A stretch of 64,000 nt of DNA from Flammeovirga aprica JL-4 (GCF_012844305.1 NZ_JABANE010000008.1:62001-126000); one strand, 5' to 3'. Shown: positions 8,554-17,707, numbered from the stretch's first letter. Notes: a model not told the origin generated them from the sequence alone. Translations and numbers: made by a program.

Positions 8554-8844
8554 ATGAGCGAACAAAAAAAAAGTAGTAAAGATCACAAAGATCACAACGA
8601 AAGTAGCAGACATCACAACTTGGGAAGACTAATAAATAAAAATGAGGCTATTGAAAAGTTATTAACTCAAACCAGTAAAGATGAAGTACTGCTAAGTATT
8701 CTTGAGACTACAAAGTATTTGGCGTTATCTGTAGCGTATGCTTATGAAAACAAAGATAAAATCGTAGGAATTGAACCTCCAGTAGACAGCGATAAAAGGT
8801 TACATCAAATGTTTGACCTTTACGAAGCAGTCTGGAATTATTAG
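8554..8844 (+). CDS. Small phage protein of unknown function
   Basis: Start chosen at ATG 8554, one base after the stop of the previous gene, rather than the upstream in-frame ATG at 8515 which would overlap by 38 bases. 96 residues: a charged His/Lys/Ser-rich start (SSKDHKDHNESSRHH) and a helical body ending EAVWNY. No family recognised. Confidence 0.5.
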   Translation: MSEQKKSSKDHKDHNESSRHHNLGRLINKNEAIEKLLTQTSKDEVLLSILETTKYLALSVAYAYENKDKIVGIEPPVDSDKRLHQMFDLYEAVWNY

Positions 8845-9061
8845 ATAATAAAAAAGCGGTGCACAGATTTGAGACCCTTTGCACCGCACATGTAAAACCC
8901 GTAAAAATTTTACTAATGCCAAAGTTAACACTTTTACAAAAACTTCAGCAACATCTTCCAGAGAAAAGGTTGTTGCAAAAGCTCCAGTCGAACAGGAGCA
9001 GAACAGTATTGGAAACAATACAGGAGAAAATGAATGTGAAACCCCTTAATAATGTTGCTTG
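8845..9061. other. Uncertain coding stretch with hairpin
   Basis: Two frames are open and neither has an ATG start. One runs from GTG 8859 to 9062 (67 codons). The other is open 8873-9049 with a possible TTG start at 8879 and has the more protein-like composition (APVEQEQNSIGNNTGENE). The first bases hold a hairpin GCGGTGCA (8856-8863) / TGCACCGC (8880-8887). A short Cys/Arg piece (KRCTDLRPFAPH) followed in another frame by KTRKNFTNAK recalls small phage zinc-ribbon proteins, so a frameshifted gene is possible. Confidence 0.3.
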
Positions 9062-9343
9062 ATGAAAACTGGTGAAAATCTATTTAATCAATTGTCAGAT
9101 CATGACTTCATTGCTGTAGAAAGTGAAATGAATGATATTGTTCATGCTGTTTATAAAGACAATACCGATCCTTCTATACAAGGTCAAAGTAGAGAAAAGG
9201 ATGCTACCATAAAGATAGAATTGAAAGCTGAAAGCGGTTTTAAATCATCTGATGAAGCTAAGATCTCACCTTATCAATGGAGTATGATTAATAAGATTAT
9301 CCATACTCAGGAGGAATACATTTTGGTTCAAAATTATTTTTAA
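9062..9343 (+). CDS. Small phage protein of unknown function
   Basis: 93 residues from ATG 9062 (an in-frame TTG lies just before). Acidic, mixed helix/strand, no recognised family (FNQLSDHDFIAVESEMND ... YQWSMINKIIHTQEEYI). Followed 3 bases later by the DUF2528-like gene, in the same orientation. Confidence 0.5.
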   Translation: MKTGENLFNQLSDHDFIAVESEMNDIVHAVYKDNTDPSIQGQSREKDATIKIELKAESGFKSSDEAKISPYQWSMINKIIHTQEEYILVQNYF

Positions 9344-9346
9344 AGC

Positions 9347-9697
9347 ATGAAAAAGAAATATGAGTTACAATATGGTGTATTTGAAGCTTCTGCTACTTTC
9401 ATCATAGACACATCGAAATTTACCAATGAATTAGCTCAAAGTGTTCTCGAATTCTTTACGTGGGATTATGATAAAGAAGCTGATCCAATTGACGAAGCTG
9501 TAAAAAAATACGCATTGAAAGCGATTGTCCTAGCATCTTTTGAACATTACGATTACTTACAAGGCGTTATCAATGAGTTTGAAGAGATAGAAGGTTTTGC
9601 TCCAGTTGATGGAAGCTATGGTATAACTCTATTGAAAGTAGATAGAATAGAGATAGAAGATTCTCAATTAAGCATAATCAGTAAACAGGATATTTAA
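9347..9697 (+). CDS. DUF2528-like phage protein
   Basis: 116 residues. The pattern YGVFEASATFIIDTSKFT, ELAQSVLEFFTWDYDKEADPIDEAVKKYA and EGFAPVDGSYGITLLKV matches what I know of the DUF2528 family, found in phages and plasmids of several phyla, with no known function. Length agrees with the family. Part of the small-gene run 9062-9965. Confidence 0.6.
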   Translation: MKKKYELQYGVFEASATFIIDTSKFTNELAQSVLEFFTWDYDKEADPIDEAVKKYALKAIVLASFEHYDYLQGVINEFEEIEGFAPVDGSYGITLLKVDRIEIEDSQLSIISKQDI

Positions 9698-9701
9698 TAA
9701 A

Positions 9702-9965
9702 ATGGGTGAAATAGAATTAGTAGAATACGATGAGTTCGTAAGAGGAGGAGTATCTGAGCAATCAGGTGTAGGATATATGGAAGGGTTTCATAAAGCCTAT
9801 TACTTTAAAGATGAAGCTACAATGAATAAAGCTTGGAAAGCTTACTGTGAATTCTTTTATGATATTGCTAAGGATAATGAAGATGCTGATCCTTATGATT
9901 TATCAAAGGTAGCATTTGAGGAGGTAGAATCCTTTGCGTACAAATCGGAAGATCTTATTGAATAA
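9702..9965 (+). CDS. Acidic small phage protein
   Basis: 87 residues, strongly acidic (EVEYDEFV, KDNEDADPYDLSKVAFEEVE) with several aromatic residues; possibly a nucleic-acid mimic, but that is a guess. Last gene before the terminator at 9994-10028. Confidence 0.55.
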   Translation: MGEIELVEYDEFVRGGVSEQSGVGYMEGFHKAYYFKDEATMNKAWKAYCEFFYDIAKDNEDADPYDLSKVAFEEVESFAYKSEDLIE

Positions 9966-9969
9966 TCCT

Positions 9970-10028
9970 AAGGACATTAATGTCCTTACCATCAAAGCAC
10001 AATCGTTAATTCGGTTGTGCTTTTTTTG
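9970..10028 (+). terminator. Terminator of the early operon, with adjacent palindrome
   Basis: AAAGCACAA (9994-10002) pairs with TTGTGCTTT (10015-10023), followed by a T run to 10027. Just before it lies the perfect 18-base palindrome AAGGACATTAATGTCCTT (9970-9987), which may be a second hairpin or a protein site. Confidence 0.8.
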
Positions 10029-10196
10029 TGGGTATTGGAAAGAGGTCTTGTCATATATCCAGTAAAACCAAAACTGCAATTGCGTTTCGCCAATGTGCGT
10101 GGCGTGTACCATATAGAGAGAAGAGTGTAGGGTTTGTTGAGAGGGTGTGTTGTTATTATGTTGATTTTCAGCTGCGTAAGTGTTTTTTCTAGTAGA

Positions 10197-10246
10197 GTAC
10201 TATTATTTTGAATCAAATTGATTAATTTTAATCAAAATAATAGTAC
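10197..10246. promoter_or_regulatory. Large inverted repeat with GAATCAA-type operator in front of 10249
   Basis: GTACTATTATTTTGA (10197-10211) is the exact inverse of TCAAAATAATAGTAC (10232-10246). Between them lies the 13-base palindrome AATCAAATTGATT (10211-10223). The right arm ends two bases before the ATG at 10249, so binding or hairpin formation would directly affect that gene. The inner palindrome is nearly identical to one at 33313-33327. Confidence 0.6.
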
Positions 10247-10248
10247 AA

Positions 10249-10797
10249 ATGGGAGAGATTATAATTTTGCCAATACAGCGATGCGTGAAGAAATATGTGA
10301 TAAATGACTTTGGTCCTGAGCCTATTATTTGTCGTCAGAATAACCCTCAAGGAAAAGCTGTTCTATCTATTTTAAATAAAAAAGGAAAAGAATCTGTTAT
10401 CAATAAACAGCATGACACTATCATGGTGGAATTATCTGCAGACCTCATAGCTCATAAGACTACAATTCTCAAAAAAGCAAAGCACCTTACACTTTTCTAT
10501 GATTACTTCAGATTGGCATTAAGGCACTCAGTAGAGTCTTCACAGCCTTTTTTTGGTTCCAGACGCTTAGCTATACTTTCTTTTTTAAGATATAATGATA
10601 TTTCTGAGGATGATCTTAGTCTTGAAACATGTCAGCGTTTTTTTCATAGAAGAGGAGTGGAGCGACAAGTTTTTCTTAAAAGAAATAAAGGGCAGCAGCT
10701 AGCCAGTGCTATGCAGTATATTGATATTCTTGAAGAGAAAAATCAAAAGCTAGAACAGCAGATCAAAGAAATGTGTCTCCAGTCAAAAGAAAAATAG
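10249..10797 (+). CDS. Phage protein of unknown function, possible regulator
   Basis: 182 residues, basic in the middle, C-terminal coiled coil (YIDILEEKNQKLEQQIKEM). No family recognised. It stands alone between the early terminator and the late genes, directly behind a large operator-like inverted repeat, and ends in front of a second control region; an activator of late genes would be expected in this position, but nothing in the sequence proves DNA binding. Confidence 0.5.
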   Translation: MGEIIILPIQRCVKKYVINDFGPEPIICRQNNPQGKAVLSILNKKGKESVINKQHDTIMVELSADLIAHKTTILKKAKHLTLFYDYFRLALRHSVESSQPFFGSRRLAILSFLRYNDISEDDLSLETCQRFFHRRGVERQVFLKRNKGQQLASAMQYIDILEEKNQKLEQQIKEMCLQSKEK

Positions 10798-10807
10798 TTT
10801 TTTTTTG

Positions 10808-10890
10808 GTACGCTTTTGTCCGATGCGTATTTGTTAATACACCATGAAATAAGTACGCTTTTGTCCTAAAAAATTTGATTCAAAAGAATC
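10808..10890. promoter_or_regulatory. Control region before the late genes
   Basis: GTACGCTTTTGTCC occurs twice exactly, at 10808-10821 and 10853-10866 (45 bases apart). GATTC (10877-10881) and GAATC (10886-10890) form a small dyad around AAAA, another member of the GATTC/GAATC motif family seen at 10.2, 33.3 and 41.9 kb. Likely late-promoter and regulator sites. Confidence 0.5.
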
Positions 10891-10909
10891 ATTTAGTTAT
10901 ATTTGAATC

Positions 10910-11356
10910 ATGGAGTCGAGTCAATTGAACATAGGAGGAATTAGAAAAATAAACCTTGCAGAGTGGAGTGAGAACATTTCTTATACTGTGAATAGTTTCG
11001 GAGTGATTGACAGTATAAGCAATGCTACTTTTCTTGGTTTTGATAGTGTGATAGACTCGTCTAGTGTGAAAGTGGAAAAGAACTCAGGTAAGGATGGTAA
11101 AATCTACAGTGTTGATAGTATGACCAAAATTGCTAAGGTTACAGAAGAAAGTTTGTCATTTCTTGAGGGTTTAAATAGGGTTGTAGCTAATTTTCAAGAT
11201 GAAAACGGACAAATTTGGGTTGCAGGTCTTGATTACCCATTACGCCTGAGTTCTACTACTGATTTCGGTAAAAATGCAACTTCACTAAATCATGTGTTGT
11301 TGAAGATTAAAGGAAAGACTTTATTAGGTATAAAAAAGAGCTTGTTGTTTGCATAG
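10910..11356 (+). CDS. Phage protein, probably structural
   Basis: 148 residues, beta-rich, no recognised domain (LNIGGIRKINLAEWSENISY, VVANFQDENGQIWVAGLDYP). The DENGQIWVAGLDYPLRLSSTT segment resembles small tail or capsid-decoration proteins of Bacteroidota phages in general character only. Opens the late block, ahead of the capsid protease. It ends 68 bases before a terminator-like hairpin. Confidence 0.5.
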   Translation: MESSQLNIGGIRKINLAEWSENISYTVNSFGVIDSISNATFLGFDSVIDSSSVKVEKNSGKDGKIYSVDSMTKIAKVTEESLSFLEGLNRVVANFQDENGQIWVAGLDYPLRLSSTTDFGKNATSLNHVLLKIKGKTLLGIKKSLLFA

Positions 11357-11424
11357 TTTAGTATATTAAAAGGTTAGGTTGCTTAACGATTCATTGGTAA
11401 TCCGTCCTAACACGATGGATTTAT

Positions 11425-11460
11425 AAAACCGTTCTTCGAAGTATGAAGAGCGGTTTTTTT
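11425..11460 (+). terminator. Terminator-like hairpin overlapping the start of the protease gene
   Basis: AAAACCGTTCTTC (11425-11437) pairs with GAAGAGCGGTTTT (11445-11457) with one G-U pair, followed by T to 11460. The ATG of the protease gene (11443) lies at the loop/stem border, so the hairpin could both end upstream transcripts and hide the start codon. Confidence 0.75.
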
Positions 11461-12684
11461 ATATATAATGAAATTTTACAAGGACGTTGGCTACTGACAG
11501 CCGATGCAGCAAGAGCTTACTCCCATTTGGTAGCAAGTGTTCTTAATGGAGATTTTTCAGAAAGTGAAGAAAAACAAGCTGAAAACTGTCTGCAGGTAAT
11601 CAATGCTGAAGGTAATACTTATAGAACCTATGGCTTTACCCATGTGGAAGAAGAATGCCACGTTTCCATTGATTTATCAGGACCATTAACTTATCAAGAC
11701 GGCTATTGTAATTATGGTATGAAGTCTTATGCTAAATGGATACAGGAAGCAGACAAAAAACCAAACATCAAAGGAATCATCCTCAATTTGAGTACTCCAG
11801 GAGGACAGGCGTTAGGTACAGAGTATTTAGTGAATGTAATTTCCAATATTTCCACTCCTAAAGTTGCATTTGTTGAACAAATGGCGTGCAGTGGGGGATA
11901 CTGGATTGCTTCAGCTTGTGACCAGATTATTCTGTCTTCAGCTACTGCTCTTGTAGGATCGATAGGAACAATGGTTTCCTATACTGACTTTACAGAATAC
12001 TATGCAAAACTGGGAATCAAAACAGTGATGTATCGTGCTACTAAATCGAAAGATAAAAACCTTCCTGCAGAAGAAATGTTAGGAGGGAAGCCAGATAAAT
12101 ATATTGAAACCCAATTAGATCCCCTTAACAATGGGTTTCATGCCTCAGTCAAATCAAACAGACCCCAAATTGATGATTCATGCCTTACAGGTGCTACCTA
12201 CTTTGCCAGTGATGCAATTGAATTGGGTTTGGCTGACAAGATAGGTCTTTACGACGATGCGATTTCTGCTCTTTCAGACATTCAAAACAACATCAATTCA
12301 GCAGAAGAAATGGAATTCTTAAACAAAGTAAAAGCAGGTTTAGGGCTAGATGCCGAACCTCAAGCTATTGCTGATGCAATCGAAACTCAAGCTACTGAGC
12401 TAGAACAATCTGTTCAGGATGCTACAGCTAGAGCAGAGACAGCAGAGGCAAGAGTGACAGAACTGGAATCTGAATTAGCGACTGCTAATGCAAGAATTCA
12501 GGAACTAGAAGATGAACCGGCAACTACTCCAGCAGTAGCACAGGTTCAAGGTGATCAGTTTGCAGGTGCTTCACAAGACGAAGATTACATTGAAGACGAA
12601 ACAGCTCAGATGGCTAAAAAGCAAGGCTTGAAGGTTGATTATAGCTTTAAGTACACTCCTCAAAACAACAACGTTCTTATTTAG
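11443..12684 (+). CDS. S49 (SppA-like) capsid maturation protease with scaffold tail
   Basis: 413 residues. Peptidase S49 core at about 75-285: IKGIILNLSTPGGQALGTEY, then EQMACSGGYWIASACD with the nucleophile Ser150, and ALVGSIGTMV; the partner Lys is probably in RATKSKDKN. Residues about 290-375 form a coiled coil (VQDATARAETAEARVTELE), typical of capsid scaffolds, so protease and scaffold are fused in one chain that digests itself during head maturation. Directly precedes the major capsid gene. Start is at the hairpin noted above; no better ATG exists downstream. Confidence 0.85.
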   Translation: MKSGFFIYNEILQGRWLLTADAARAYSHLVASVLNGDFSESEEKQAENCLQVINAEGNTYRTYGFTHVEEECHVSIDLSGPLTYQDGYCNYGMKSYAKWIQEADKKPNIKGIILNLSTPGGQALGTEYLVNVISNISTPKVAFVEQMACSGGYWIASACDQIILSSATALVGSIGTMVSYTDFTEYYAKLGIKTVMYRATKSKDKNLPAEEMLGGKPDKYIETQLDPLNNGFHASVKSNRPQIDDSCLTGATYFASDAIELGLADKIGLYDDAISALSDIQNNINSAEEMEFLNKVKAGLGLDAEPQAIADAIETQATELEQSVQDATARAETAEARVTELESELATANARIQELEDEPATTPAVAQVQGDQFAGASQDEDYIEDETAQMAKKQGLKVDYSFKYTPQNNNVLI

Positions 12685-12690
12685 AATACA

Positions 12691-13698
12691 ATGGATATTT
12701 CTACTTTCGGAAGTGAGATGAAACGCTATTACACTCAAAATCAAGCAATGATTGATATTGAGTTGATGGGTATGGGTGATGCTCCTTCTGTACAACAATG
12801 CCGACCTATTGCAGGTGTGCAAGATCGTTATCTTGGGAAAGGTAAGCGATTGGAGAAAATTCTTCAACCAGGAATGAAGGGTTTTACCCCATTAGTGAAC
12901 AAACTAGCGGTTCATCCACATGAGACAGTGGTGCGTGATGCGAAAATTGATTACAGTATTGATTATGATGACCTTCGACGTATTCAACAATCAATTATTG
13001 GTTATTTGACAGCAGGAAGGAGATCAAATGTGAATCAACAATCTGTACAATCAATTTACAATGAAACATTGTCATCTATCATTTCTGCAAAGGCCCGTGA
13101 AACAGAGATGGATATTTTTTGGCGTGGTCAATTTTTAGCACCTACCTATCCTACTCCTGGTGCAGCGGCAGATGTAGTTGATGGTGTAAAGAAAGTATTG
13201 ACAGATGCGATTACTGCAGGAACATTAGCTCCATCTGTACAGGGTGCGTATGATAATACGACAACTCTTGATTATGCAGATACTTTTGCAGATTCATTGC
13301 CAGATAGTTTAGTACTGAGCTATCCAACGCTTCCTATTTATTGTTCTCCAACCTTCCATAAGGATGCATTTTACAATCGAAGAAGTAAGTATGGTGGCAA
13401 CAATGACTATAACTCAAAAGAGATCATTACAGTAGGAGCATTAGGACGTTGTTACTTAGTGCCGTTGCTTTCTATGTCTTCAGAATCTCGACTGTGGACT
13501 ACTTTACCAGGTAATTTAATTTGGTGTTCAAATTATACTGGAGAAGATAAGATGCTTACAGTTACCACTCATGAAGATGAGAGAGAGGTTCGCATAACAG
13601 GAGATTACAAGATTGCTCCAGGTTTCGAATTTATTGGTGTTCCTTCAGCAACAAATGATACTCAAATTGTCTGGGTGACAGATTGGGATAAACCTTAG
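12691..13698 (+). CDS. Major capsid protein
   Basis: 335 residues, soluble, single domain; called from its place 6 bases after the protease-scaffold gene, its size, and HK97-like features such as the helical spine region (YLTAGRRSNVNQQSVQSIYN, SAKARETEMDIFWRG) and a C-terminal beta part (VRITGDYKIAPGFEFIGVP). Several Cys are present. Followed by a terminator-like hairpin. Confidence 0.75.
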   Translation: MDISTFGSEMKRYYTQNQAMIDIELMGMGDAPSVQQCRPIAGVQDRYLGKGKRLEKILQPGMKGFTPLVNKLAVHPHETVVRDAKIDYSIDYDDLRRIQQSIIGYLTAGRRSNVNQQSVQSIYNETLSSIISAKARETEMDIFWRGQFLAPTYPTPGAAADVVDGVKKVLTDAITAGTLAPSVQGAYDNTTTLDYADTFADSLPDSLVLSYPTLPIYCSPTFHKDAFYNRRSKYGGNNDYNSKEIITVGALGRCYLVPLLSMSSESRLWTTLPGNLIWCSNYTGEDKMLTVTTHEDEREVRITGDYKIAPGFEFIGVPSATNDTQIVWVTDWDKP

Positions 13699-13741
13699 AC
13701 CTTTTAAAGGGTAATTAAAAAGAGAGAAATAGTTTGAATTT

Positions 13742-13773
13742 AAAAGGGGAAGGGGCTTTCTCTTCCCTTTTTT
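13742..13773 (+). terminator. Terminator after the major capsid gene
   Basis: AAAAGGGGAAG (13742-13752) pairs with CTTCCCTTTT (13762-13771, one bulged G) and runs into T and C-rich sequence. High-level capsid message is likely to stop here. Confidence 0.6.
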
Positions 13774-13794
13774 CTCACTAAAAAAAGAAATAAA

Positions 13795-14118
13795 ATGTCA
13801 GCGTCAAAAAAAGATAAAGAGCTAGAATTACTTATTCAAGCTTTACAAGAACGTGTTGAAGTGTTGGAAAATATTGCTGGTCTTAAGAAATCAGGAAAAG
13901 AGGAAGTTCTAAAAGTGCCTGACTCTTTCGAACACAACAACAAAAAATATACTTTCTCAGTAGTGAAATTCTCAATGCGTGGAGAAAGTTATATCACTTC
14001 CAAGATTGCTGAAAATCCTAAACAGTATGAAGAGGTTTTAGGCACATTGGAGGAAATTGAGGCGAGTATTATTGAAGTTGTCAACCTTGCTTCTGATGCA
14101 GGAGCTGAAAACGAATAG
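13795..14118 (+). CDS. Small head- or tail-associated protein
   Basis: 107 residues. N-terminal coiled coil (ELELLIQALQERVEVLENIAG), then a compact alpha/beta part (FEHNNKKYTFSVVKFSMRGE). No family recognised; position between capsid and tail-tube genes suggests a head-tail joining or accessory protein. Confidence 0.55.
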   Translation: MSASKKDKELELLIQALQERVEVLENIAGLKKSGKEEVLKVPDSFEHNNKKYTFSVVKFSMRGESYITSKIAENPKQYEEVLGTLEEIEASIIEVVNLASDAGAENE

Positions 14119-14123
14119 TCAAT

Positions 14124-14681
14124 ATGGCAGACGTAACAATCCCTAACATATCAAGGTCAGACCTTGGTATTACATTAGATGGTAACATTGGAGGCTTGTC
14201 AAAAAACATCTTCTTGATTAGAGCTGATGCTTTAGCCTCTGAGCCTGCTATTACTGCACCTGCAGTAAAGGTAGACGCTGCAGAAGATTTTACTTTTGTA
14301 GATGATCTTACGGAGGTTTTCGCTACAATTTACCACACTAAAGACACTGGAGTTGCACGTTTTGAAAGTCAAGGAGAGTATGATTCAAAGTCATTCAAGC
14401 AGTTTCTTGAGTTTGCAATTCCAACTAACAACGAAAAAGCGTTACAGGTAGCCCGTAATTTCCTTAATGAGGACATTGTTTGCGTGGCAAAAGATAGAAA
14501 TAAACAGCTGGTACAGATCGGAACGATCGATTCACCAGCAAACTGCGAAGAGGTCAGCGGTGGTACAGGAAAAACAGGTACTGAGGCTCGTAATGTTACG
14601 TTTGTACTTACAGCAGAAAATATCATACCTCTGATTATCCTTGAATCAGCACCTCAAACAGTAGTTACACCAGGACCTTAG
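14124..14681 (+). CDS. Tail tube (major tail) protein
   Basis: 185 residues, beta-rich. Called from its place directly before the tape measure gene and its size. It shares clear blocks with the first about 185 residues of the 22603-25482 protein: SDLGITLDGNIGGLSKNI here against SDLNLVQEGNIGGLTKSI there, YHTKDTGVARF against YTTKHSGEVQC, KDRNK/KDQNG, IGTIDSPA/IGTMERPA, and GTGKTGTEARN/STGRQGTDKNN. So the phage carries two copies of this fold. Confidence 0.75.
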   Translation: MADVTIPNISRSDLGITLDGNIGGLSKNIFLIRADALASEPAITAPAVKVDAAEDFTFVDDLTEVFATIYHTKDTGVARFESQGEYDSKSFKQFLEFAIPTNNEKALQVARNFLNEDIVCVAKDRNKQLVQIGTIDSPANCEEVSGGTGKTGTEARNVTFVLTAENIIPLIILESAPQTVVTPGP

Positions 14682-14713
14682 CGTGTTCTTTGCAATTTTC
14701 TACAATCAACACG

Positions 14714-14740
14714 AAGCCGGTGAAATACCCGGCTTTTTTT
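14714..14740 (+). terminator. Terminator before the tape measure gene
   Basis: AAGCCGG (14714-14720) pairs with CCGGCTT (14729-14735), followed by T to 14740. The tape measure ATG follows 10 bases later. Confidence 0.8.
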
Positions 14741-14750
14741 GAATATAATC

Positions 14751-17351
14751 ATGGCAGGATTAAGAGAGAATATACAAGTTCAAGTAGAAATCAATGGTAA
14801 TAAAGCATTGAGTACTCTTGCAGATTTAGATGCTGAAGCAAAGGAGCTGAGAGGCCAGCTGAAAGGCATGGCAAAAGGAACGGATGAGTACATTGCTAAA
14901 ACAAAAGAACTTGATGAGATAAAAGACAAACAAGAAAAGCTCCGTAAAGAAATAGGGTTGACAGCATTGCCTTTAAAAGACTTAGCGAAAAAATCTGCAC
15001 AACTCAAAAACGAATTAAAACAGCTTACACCAGGAACAGATGAATTTATTCGTAAAAGCAAAGAACTGACAGCGGTTAATGACCGTATGAGAACGCTGAA
15101 TAATGAAATAAGAAACACCAGAGATGAATCTAAGAAAATGACAAATGAATGGCAGTCATTTGTCCCTTTTTCAGGTGAAGTTTCTCAATTGGCTAATACA
15201 TTTCAAGGACTGAAAGGTGTTGTAATGTCTGCTAAAACTTCATTCGGGTTACTAAGAGGTGCTATTATCTCTACTGGAATAGGTGCTTTGATCATTGCTC
15301 TTACAGCTGTTTATGGATGGTTTACTAGAACAAAGAAAGGAGTAGAACAGCTCAATATTATCATGGCAGCAATGGGAGCTTTCACTGATGCCATTTTTGA
15401 GTCAATGAATCAGCTTATTTCTTTTTTAGCATCCAAGGCTGTACCTACTTTCAACAGTATTTATAGTGTTTTCTCAGATATACTTTCATTTGACTGGGAG
15501 AGAATGAAGAAGGGAGCCAGCAAAGCACTTTCTGGTCTAAGTGATTTGTTTATGGACTTCATAAATGAATTTGTCACTATTTCTGTGGGGTTTGGAAAGA
15601 TATTAGAAGGTGTATTCACGCTTAATTATGCCAAACTGAAAGAAGGGGTGTCTGAAATGGCATTAGATAAGGTTTTCAATTATGCTTCTGAAGCTGCTAA
15701 AAGTCTAGGTGACAATATTTCAGAAGATGTAAAGCTAGCAATGCAACTTGCTGAAAGAATGAATAGGCTTGTAGAAGCCGAAAATTTAGAGTCACTAGCG
15801 AATGCAAAAAGGAAAAAAGAAATACAGGAACTTATTTTCCTCACTAGAGATTCTACTAAATCATTTGAAGAAAGAGAAGCTGCACTTATCAAGGCAAATG
15901 AGATAGAACAGGAAGGACTGAAAAGACAATTAGCATTACAAAGAGAAAGAGCGGCTATTGCATGGGCAGATGATGCTAGAGCAGACAGTACAGAAGAAGA
16001 TACTCAGAAAGCCAGAGAAGAATCCATCAAGTTGGTCAATCTTGAAACTCAATCATTAGCCAGACAAAGGGAGTTGCTGAACAGGTTGAATGAGCTCCGT
16101 AATAAAATGGCTGCTGAAGAGAAAAAAGCAGCACAAGAAAGAGCAAAAGAAGCCAAAGAAAGGCTTAAAATAGAGCAACAATTGGCAGATCTTGAAATTT
16201 CTCTTATTCAAGATCAGTTTGACCAAAAAGAAGCTCAGATAAAAGAATCCTATCAGCGACAAATAGAAGCAATTACAGAAGGTGAATATCTCGCTACCGA
16301 ACGAAAAAAACTACTAGAAGAAGCAAGAGATAGGGAGCTTCAAGAGCTAAAATGGGCAAGAAGACAAGAGTTCTTAGGTGAAGAGGCCATATTTGAGGAA
16401 GAAGAAGCTCTTTTAGCTGAAGAGAAGTTTCAGAATGACCTCATAACACAACAGGAAAGGGATCAGCTACTTTATGAACTAAAAAGAGCTGCACTTGAGA
16501 GGCAATTGGCTTTGGTGCAAGAAATGCATGGCAGAGAGTCTGCAGAAGCTCAAAAGGTCAAGAACAGTATATTTAAAGTAGATCTGGATTATCAGAAAAA
16601 GACAAAAGAGAACCTATTGCGAGCTGAAGAAGCAAACAACAAATTGTATGATAACAATTTGTCTTCAGCGCAATCTACTTTTGAAAGCCTTTCTAATATT
16701 CTCTCTTCAGATGAAGAGATGCGAAAAAAGCACTTCCGGAAGATCCAAACAATGCAGGCTGCAGCTGCAATTATTGATGGTATAAAAGAAGTAACATCAA
16801 TTTGGAAGAATTCAGCAGAATTTGGACCAATGGGATACATTTGGGGAGCAATTCAAACGGGTGTTGCAATTGGCAGAACAGCCATGAACGTTTCAAAAAT
16901 CAACAATGCAAAATATGGAGATGGTGGTTTATTGCTCTCAGGTCCTTCTCATGCTTCTGGAGGAATGCCAATACTTAATCCATCCACCGGTCAAATAGTA
17001 GCTGAAGTGGAAGGGGGAGAGCCCATTTTATCAAAAGCCACTTATGCAAACAACAAACCTATCGTCGACCAGTTGTTATACAGTTCAATGTATAGAAATG
17101 GAGCAGCAGTTTTTGAAGACGGTGGTACATTACCTACAATGGAAAATCAAGGTTCTGATGGGGCTCCTCTCAGTAACCAGGAAGTCACTTCAAAAACAGA
17201 TACACTTTTAGTTGAGTTAATCACTGAGGTAAGAAGAAATACAGAGGCTGTCATGACTCAGAAATCAATAATGAAAGCGTATGTCACTTATTCAGACATT
17301 GAAAGTGTTCAAGACAGAATAAATGAAGATAAATTAGAAGCACAGGTATGA
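14751..17351 (+). CDS. Tail tape measure protein
   Basis: 866 residues from ATG 14751 (an in-frame TTG at 14739 is less likely). N-terminal heptad-rich part with a repeated unit: KGTDEYIAKTKELDEIKDKQ and PGTDEFIRKSKELTAVNDRM. A hydrophobic segment follows (AIISTGIGALIIALTAVYGW, about 180-200), then long Glu/Lys/Arg-rich helices (380-640) and a C-terminal GPSHASGGMPI motif often seen at the end of tape measures. The protein sets tail length and travels with the DNA; its about 870 residues would give a tail of roughly 120-130 nm by the usual 1.5 angstrom per residue. Confidence 0.9.
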   Translation: MAGLRENIQVQVEINGNKALSTLADLDAEAKELRGQLKGMAKGTDEYIAKTKELDEIKDKQEKLRKEIGLTALPLKDLAKKSAQLKNELKQLTPGTDEFIRKSKELTAVNDRMRTLNNEIRNTRDESKKMTNEWQSFVPFSGEVSQLANTFQGLKGVVMSAKTSFGLLRGAIISTGIGALIIALTAVYGWFTRTKKGVEQLNIIMAAMGAFTDAIFESMNQLISFLASKAVPTFNSIYSVFSDILSFDWERMKKGASKALSGLSDLFMDFINEFVTISVGFGKILEGVFTLNYAKLKEGVSEMALDKVFNYASEAAKSLGDNISEDVKLAMQLAERMNRLVEAENLESLANAKRKKEIQELIFLTRDSTKSFEEREAALIKANEIEQEGLKRQLALQRERAAIAWADDARADSTEEDTQKAREESIKLVNLETQSLARQRELLNRLNELRNKMAAEEKKAAQERAKEAKERLKIEQQLADLEISLIQDQFDQKEAQIKESYQRQIEAITEGEYLATERKKLLEEARDRELQELKWARRQEFLGEEAIFEEEEALLAEEKFQNDLITQQERDQLLYELKRAALERQLALVQEMHGRESAEAQKVKNSIFKVDLDYQKKTKENLLRAEEANNKLYDNNLSSAQSTFESLSNILSSDEEMRKKHFRKIQTMQAAAAIIDGIKEVTSIWKNSAEFGPMGYIWGAIQTGVAIGRTAMNVSKINNAKYGDGGLLLSGPSHASGGMPILNPSTGQIVAEVEGGEPILSKATYANNKPIVDQLLYSSMYRNGAAVFEDGGTLPTMENQGSDGAPLSNQEVTSKTDTLLVELITEVRRNTEAVMTQKSIMKAYVTYSDIESVQDRINEDKLEAQV

Positions 17352-17707
17352 TAAATCAAATTGATCCTACAGGAATTTCTGAAGTTAAAAAAGGTATTGC
17401 TCAGAAAATCGTAAAAAAAGCAGATAATCAATCTTTTGAGAGGTTGGTTAATTTTTTCTTTCAGCTGGTGCTACTTGGGATATGTATGTTACTTTACTAT
17501 GATTTGAAAGTTGAAAAGAATGACAAACAGGAGAATACGAAACAATTTATTTTGGTTGTCTCAGAATTCAATGAAATCAATCAAAAATCAAATATTATCC
17601 TCATGTCCTTGGTAAATAAGGTGGAAGAAATTGAAAATGGAAATGAGGATATACTTGATGAAATTGAAGATTTGAAAGAATTCTTAAGAAAGCAAAATCA
17701 AGATTAG
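17348..17707 (+). CDS. Small single-span membrane protein after the tape measure
   Basis: 119 residues. One transmembrane segment (FFFQLVLLGICMLLYYDL, about 37-54) and a C-terminal acidic coiled coil (VNKVEEIENGNEDILDEIEDLKE). Starts within the last codons of the tape measure gene (ATGA overlap), so it is translated with it. Could be a tail-tip or lysis-related protein; not recognised. Confidence 0.55.
   Translation: MINQIDPTGISEVKKGIAQKIVKKADNQSFERLVNFFFQLVLLGICMLLYYDLKVEKNDKQENTKQFILVVSEFNEINQKSNIILMSLVNKVEEIENGNEDILDEIEDLKEFLRKQNQD

Noticed and set aside
11370..11424. tRNA-like fold before the protease gene
   Set aside because: GTTAGG/CCTAAC can pair, but there is no T-loop sequence or cloverleaf.
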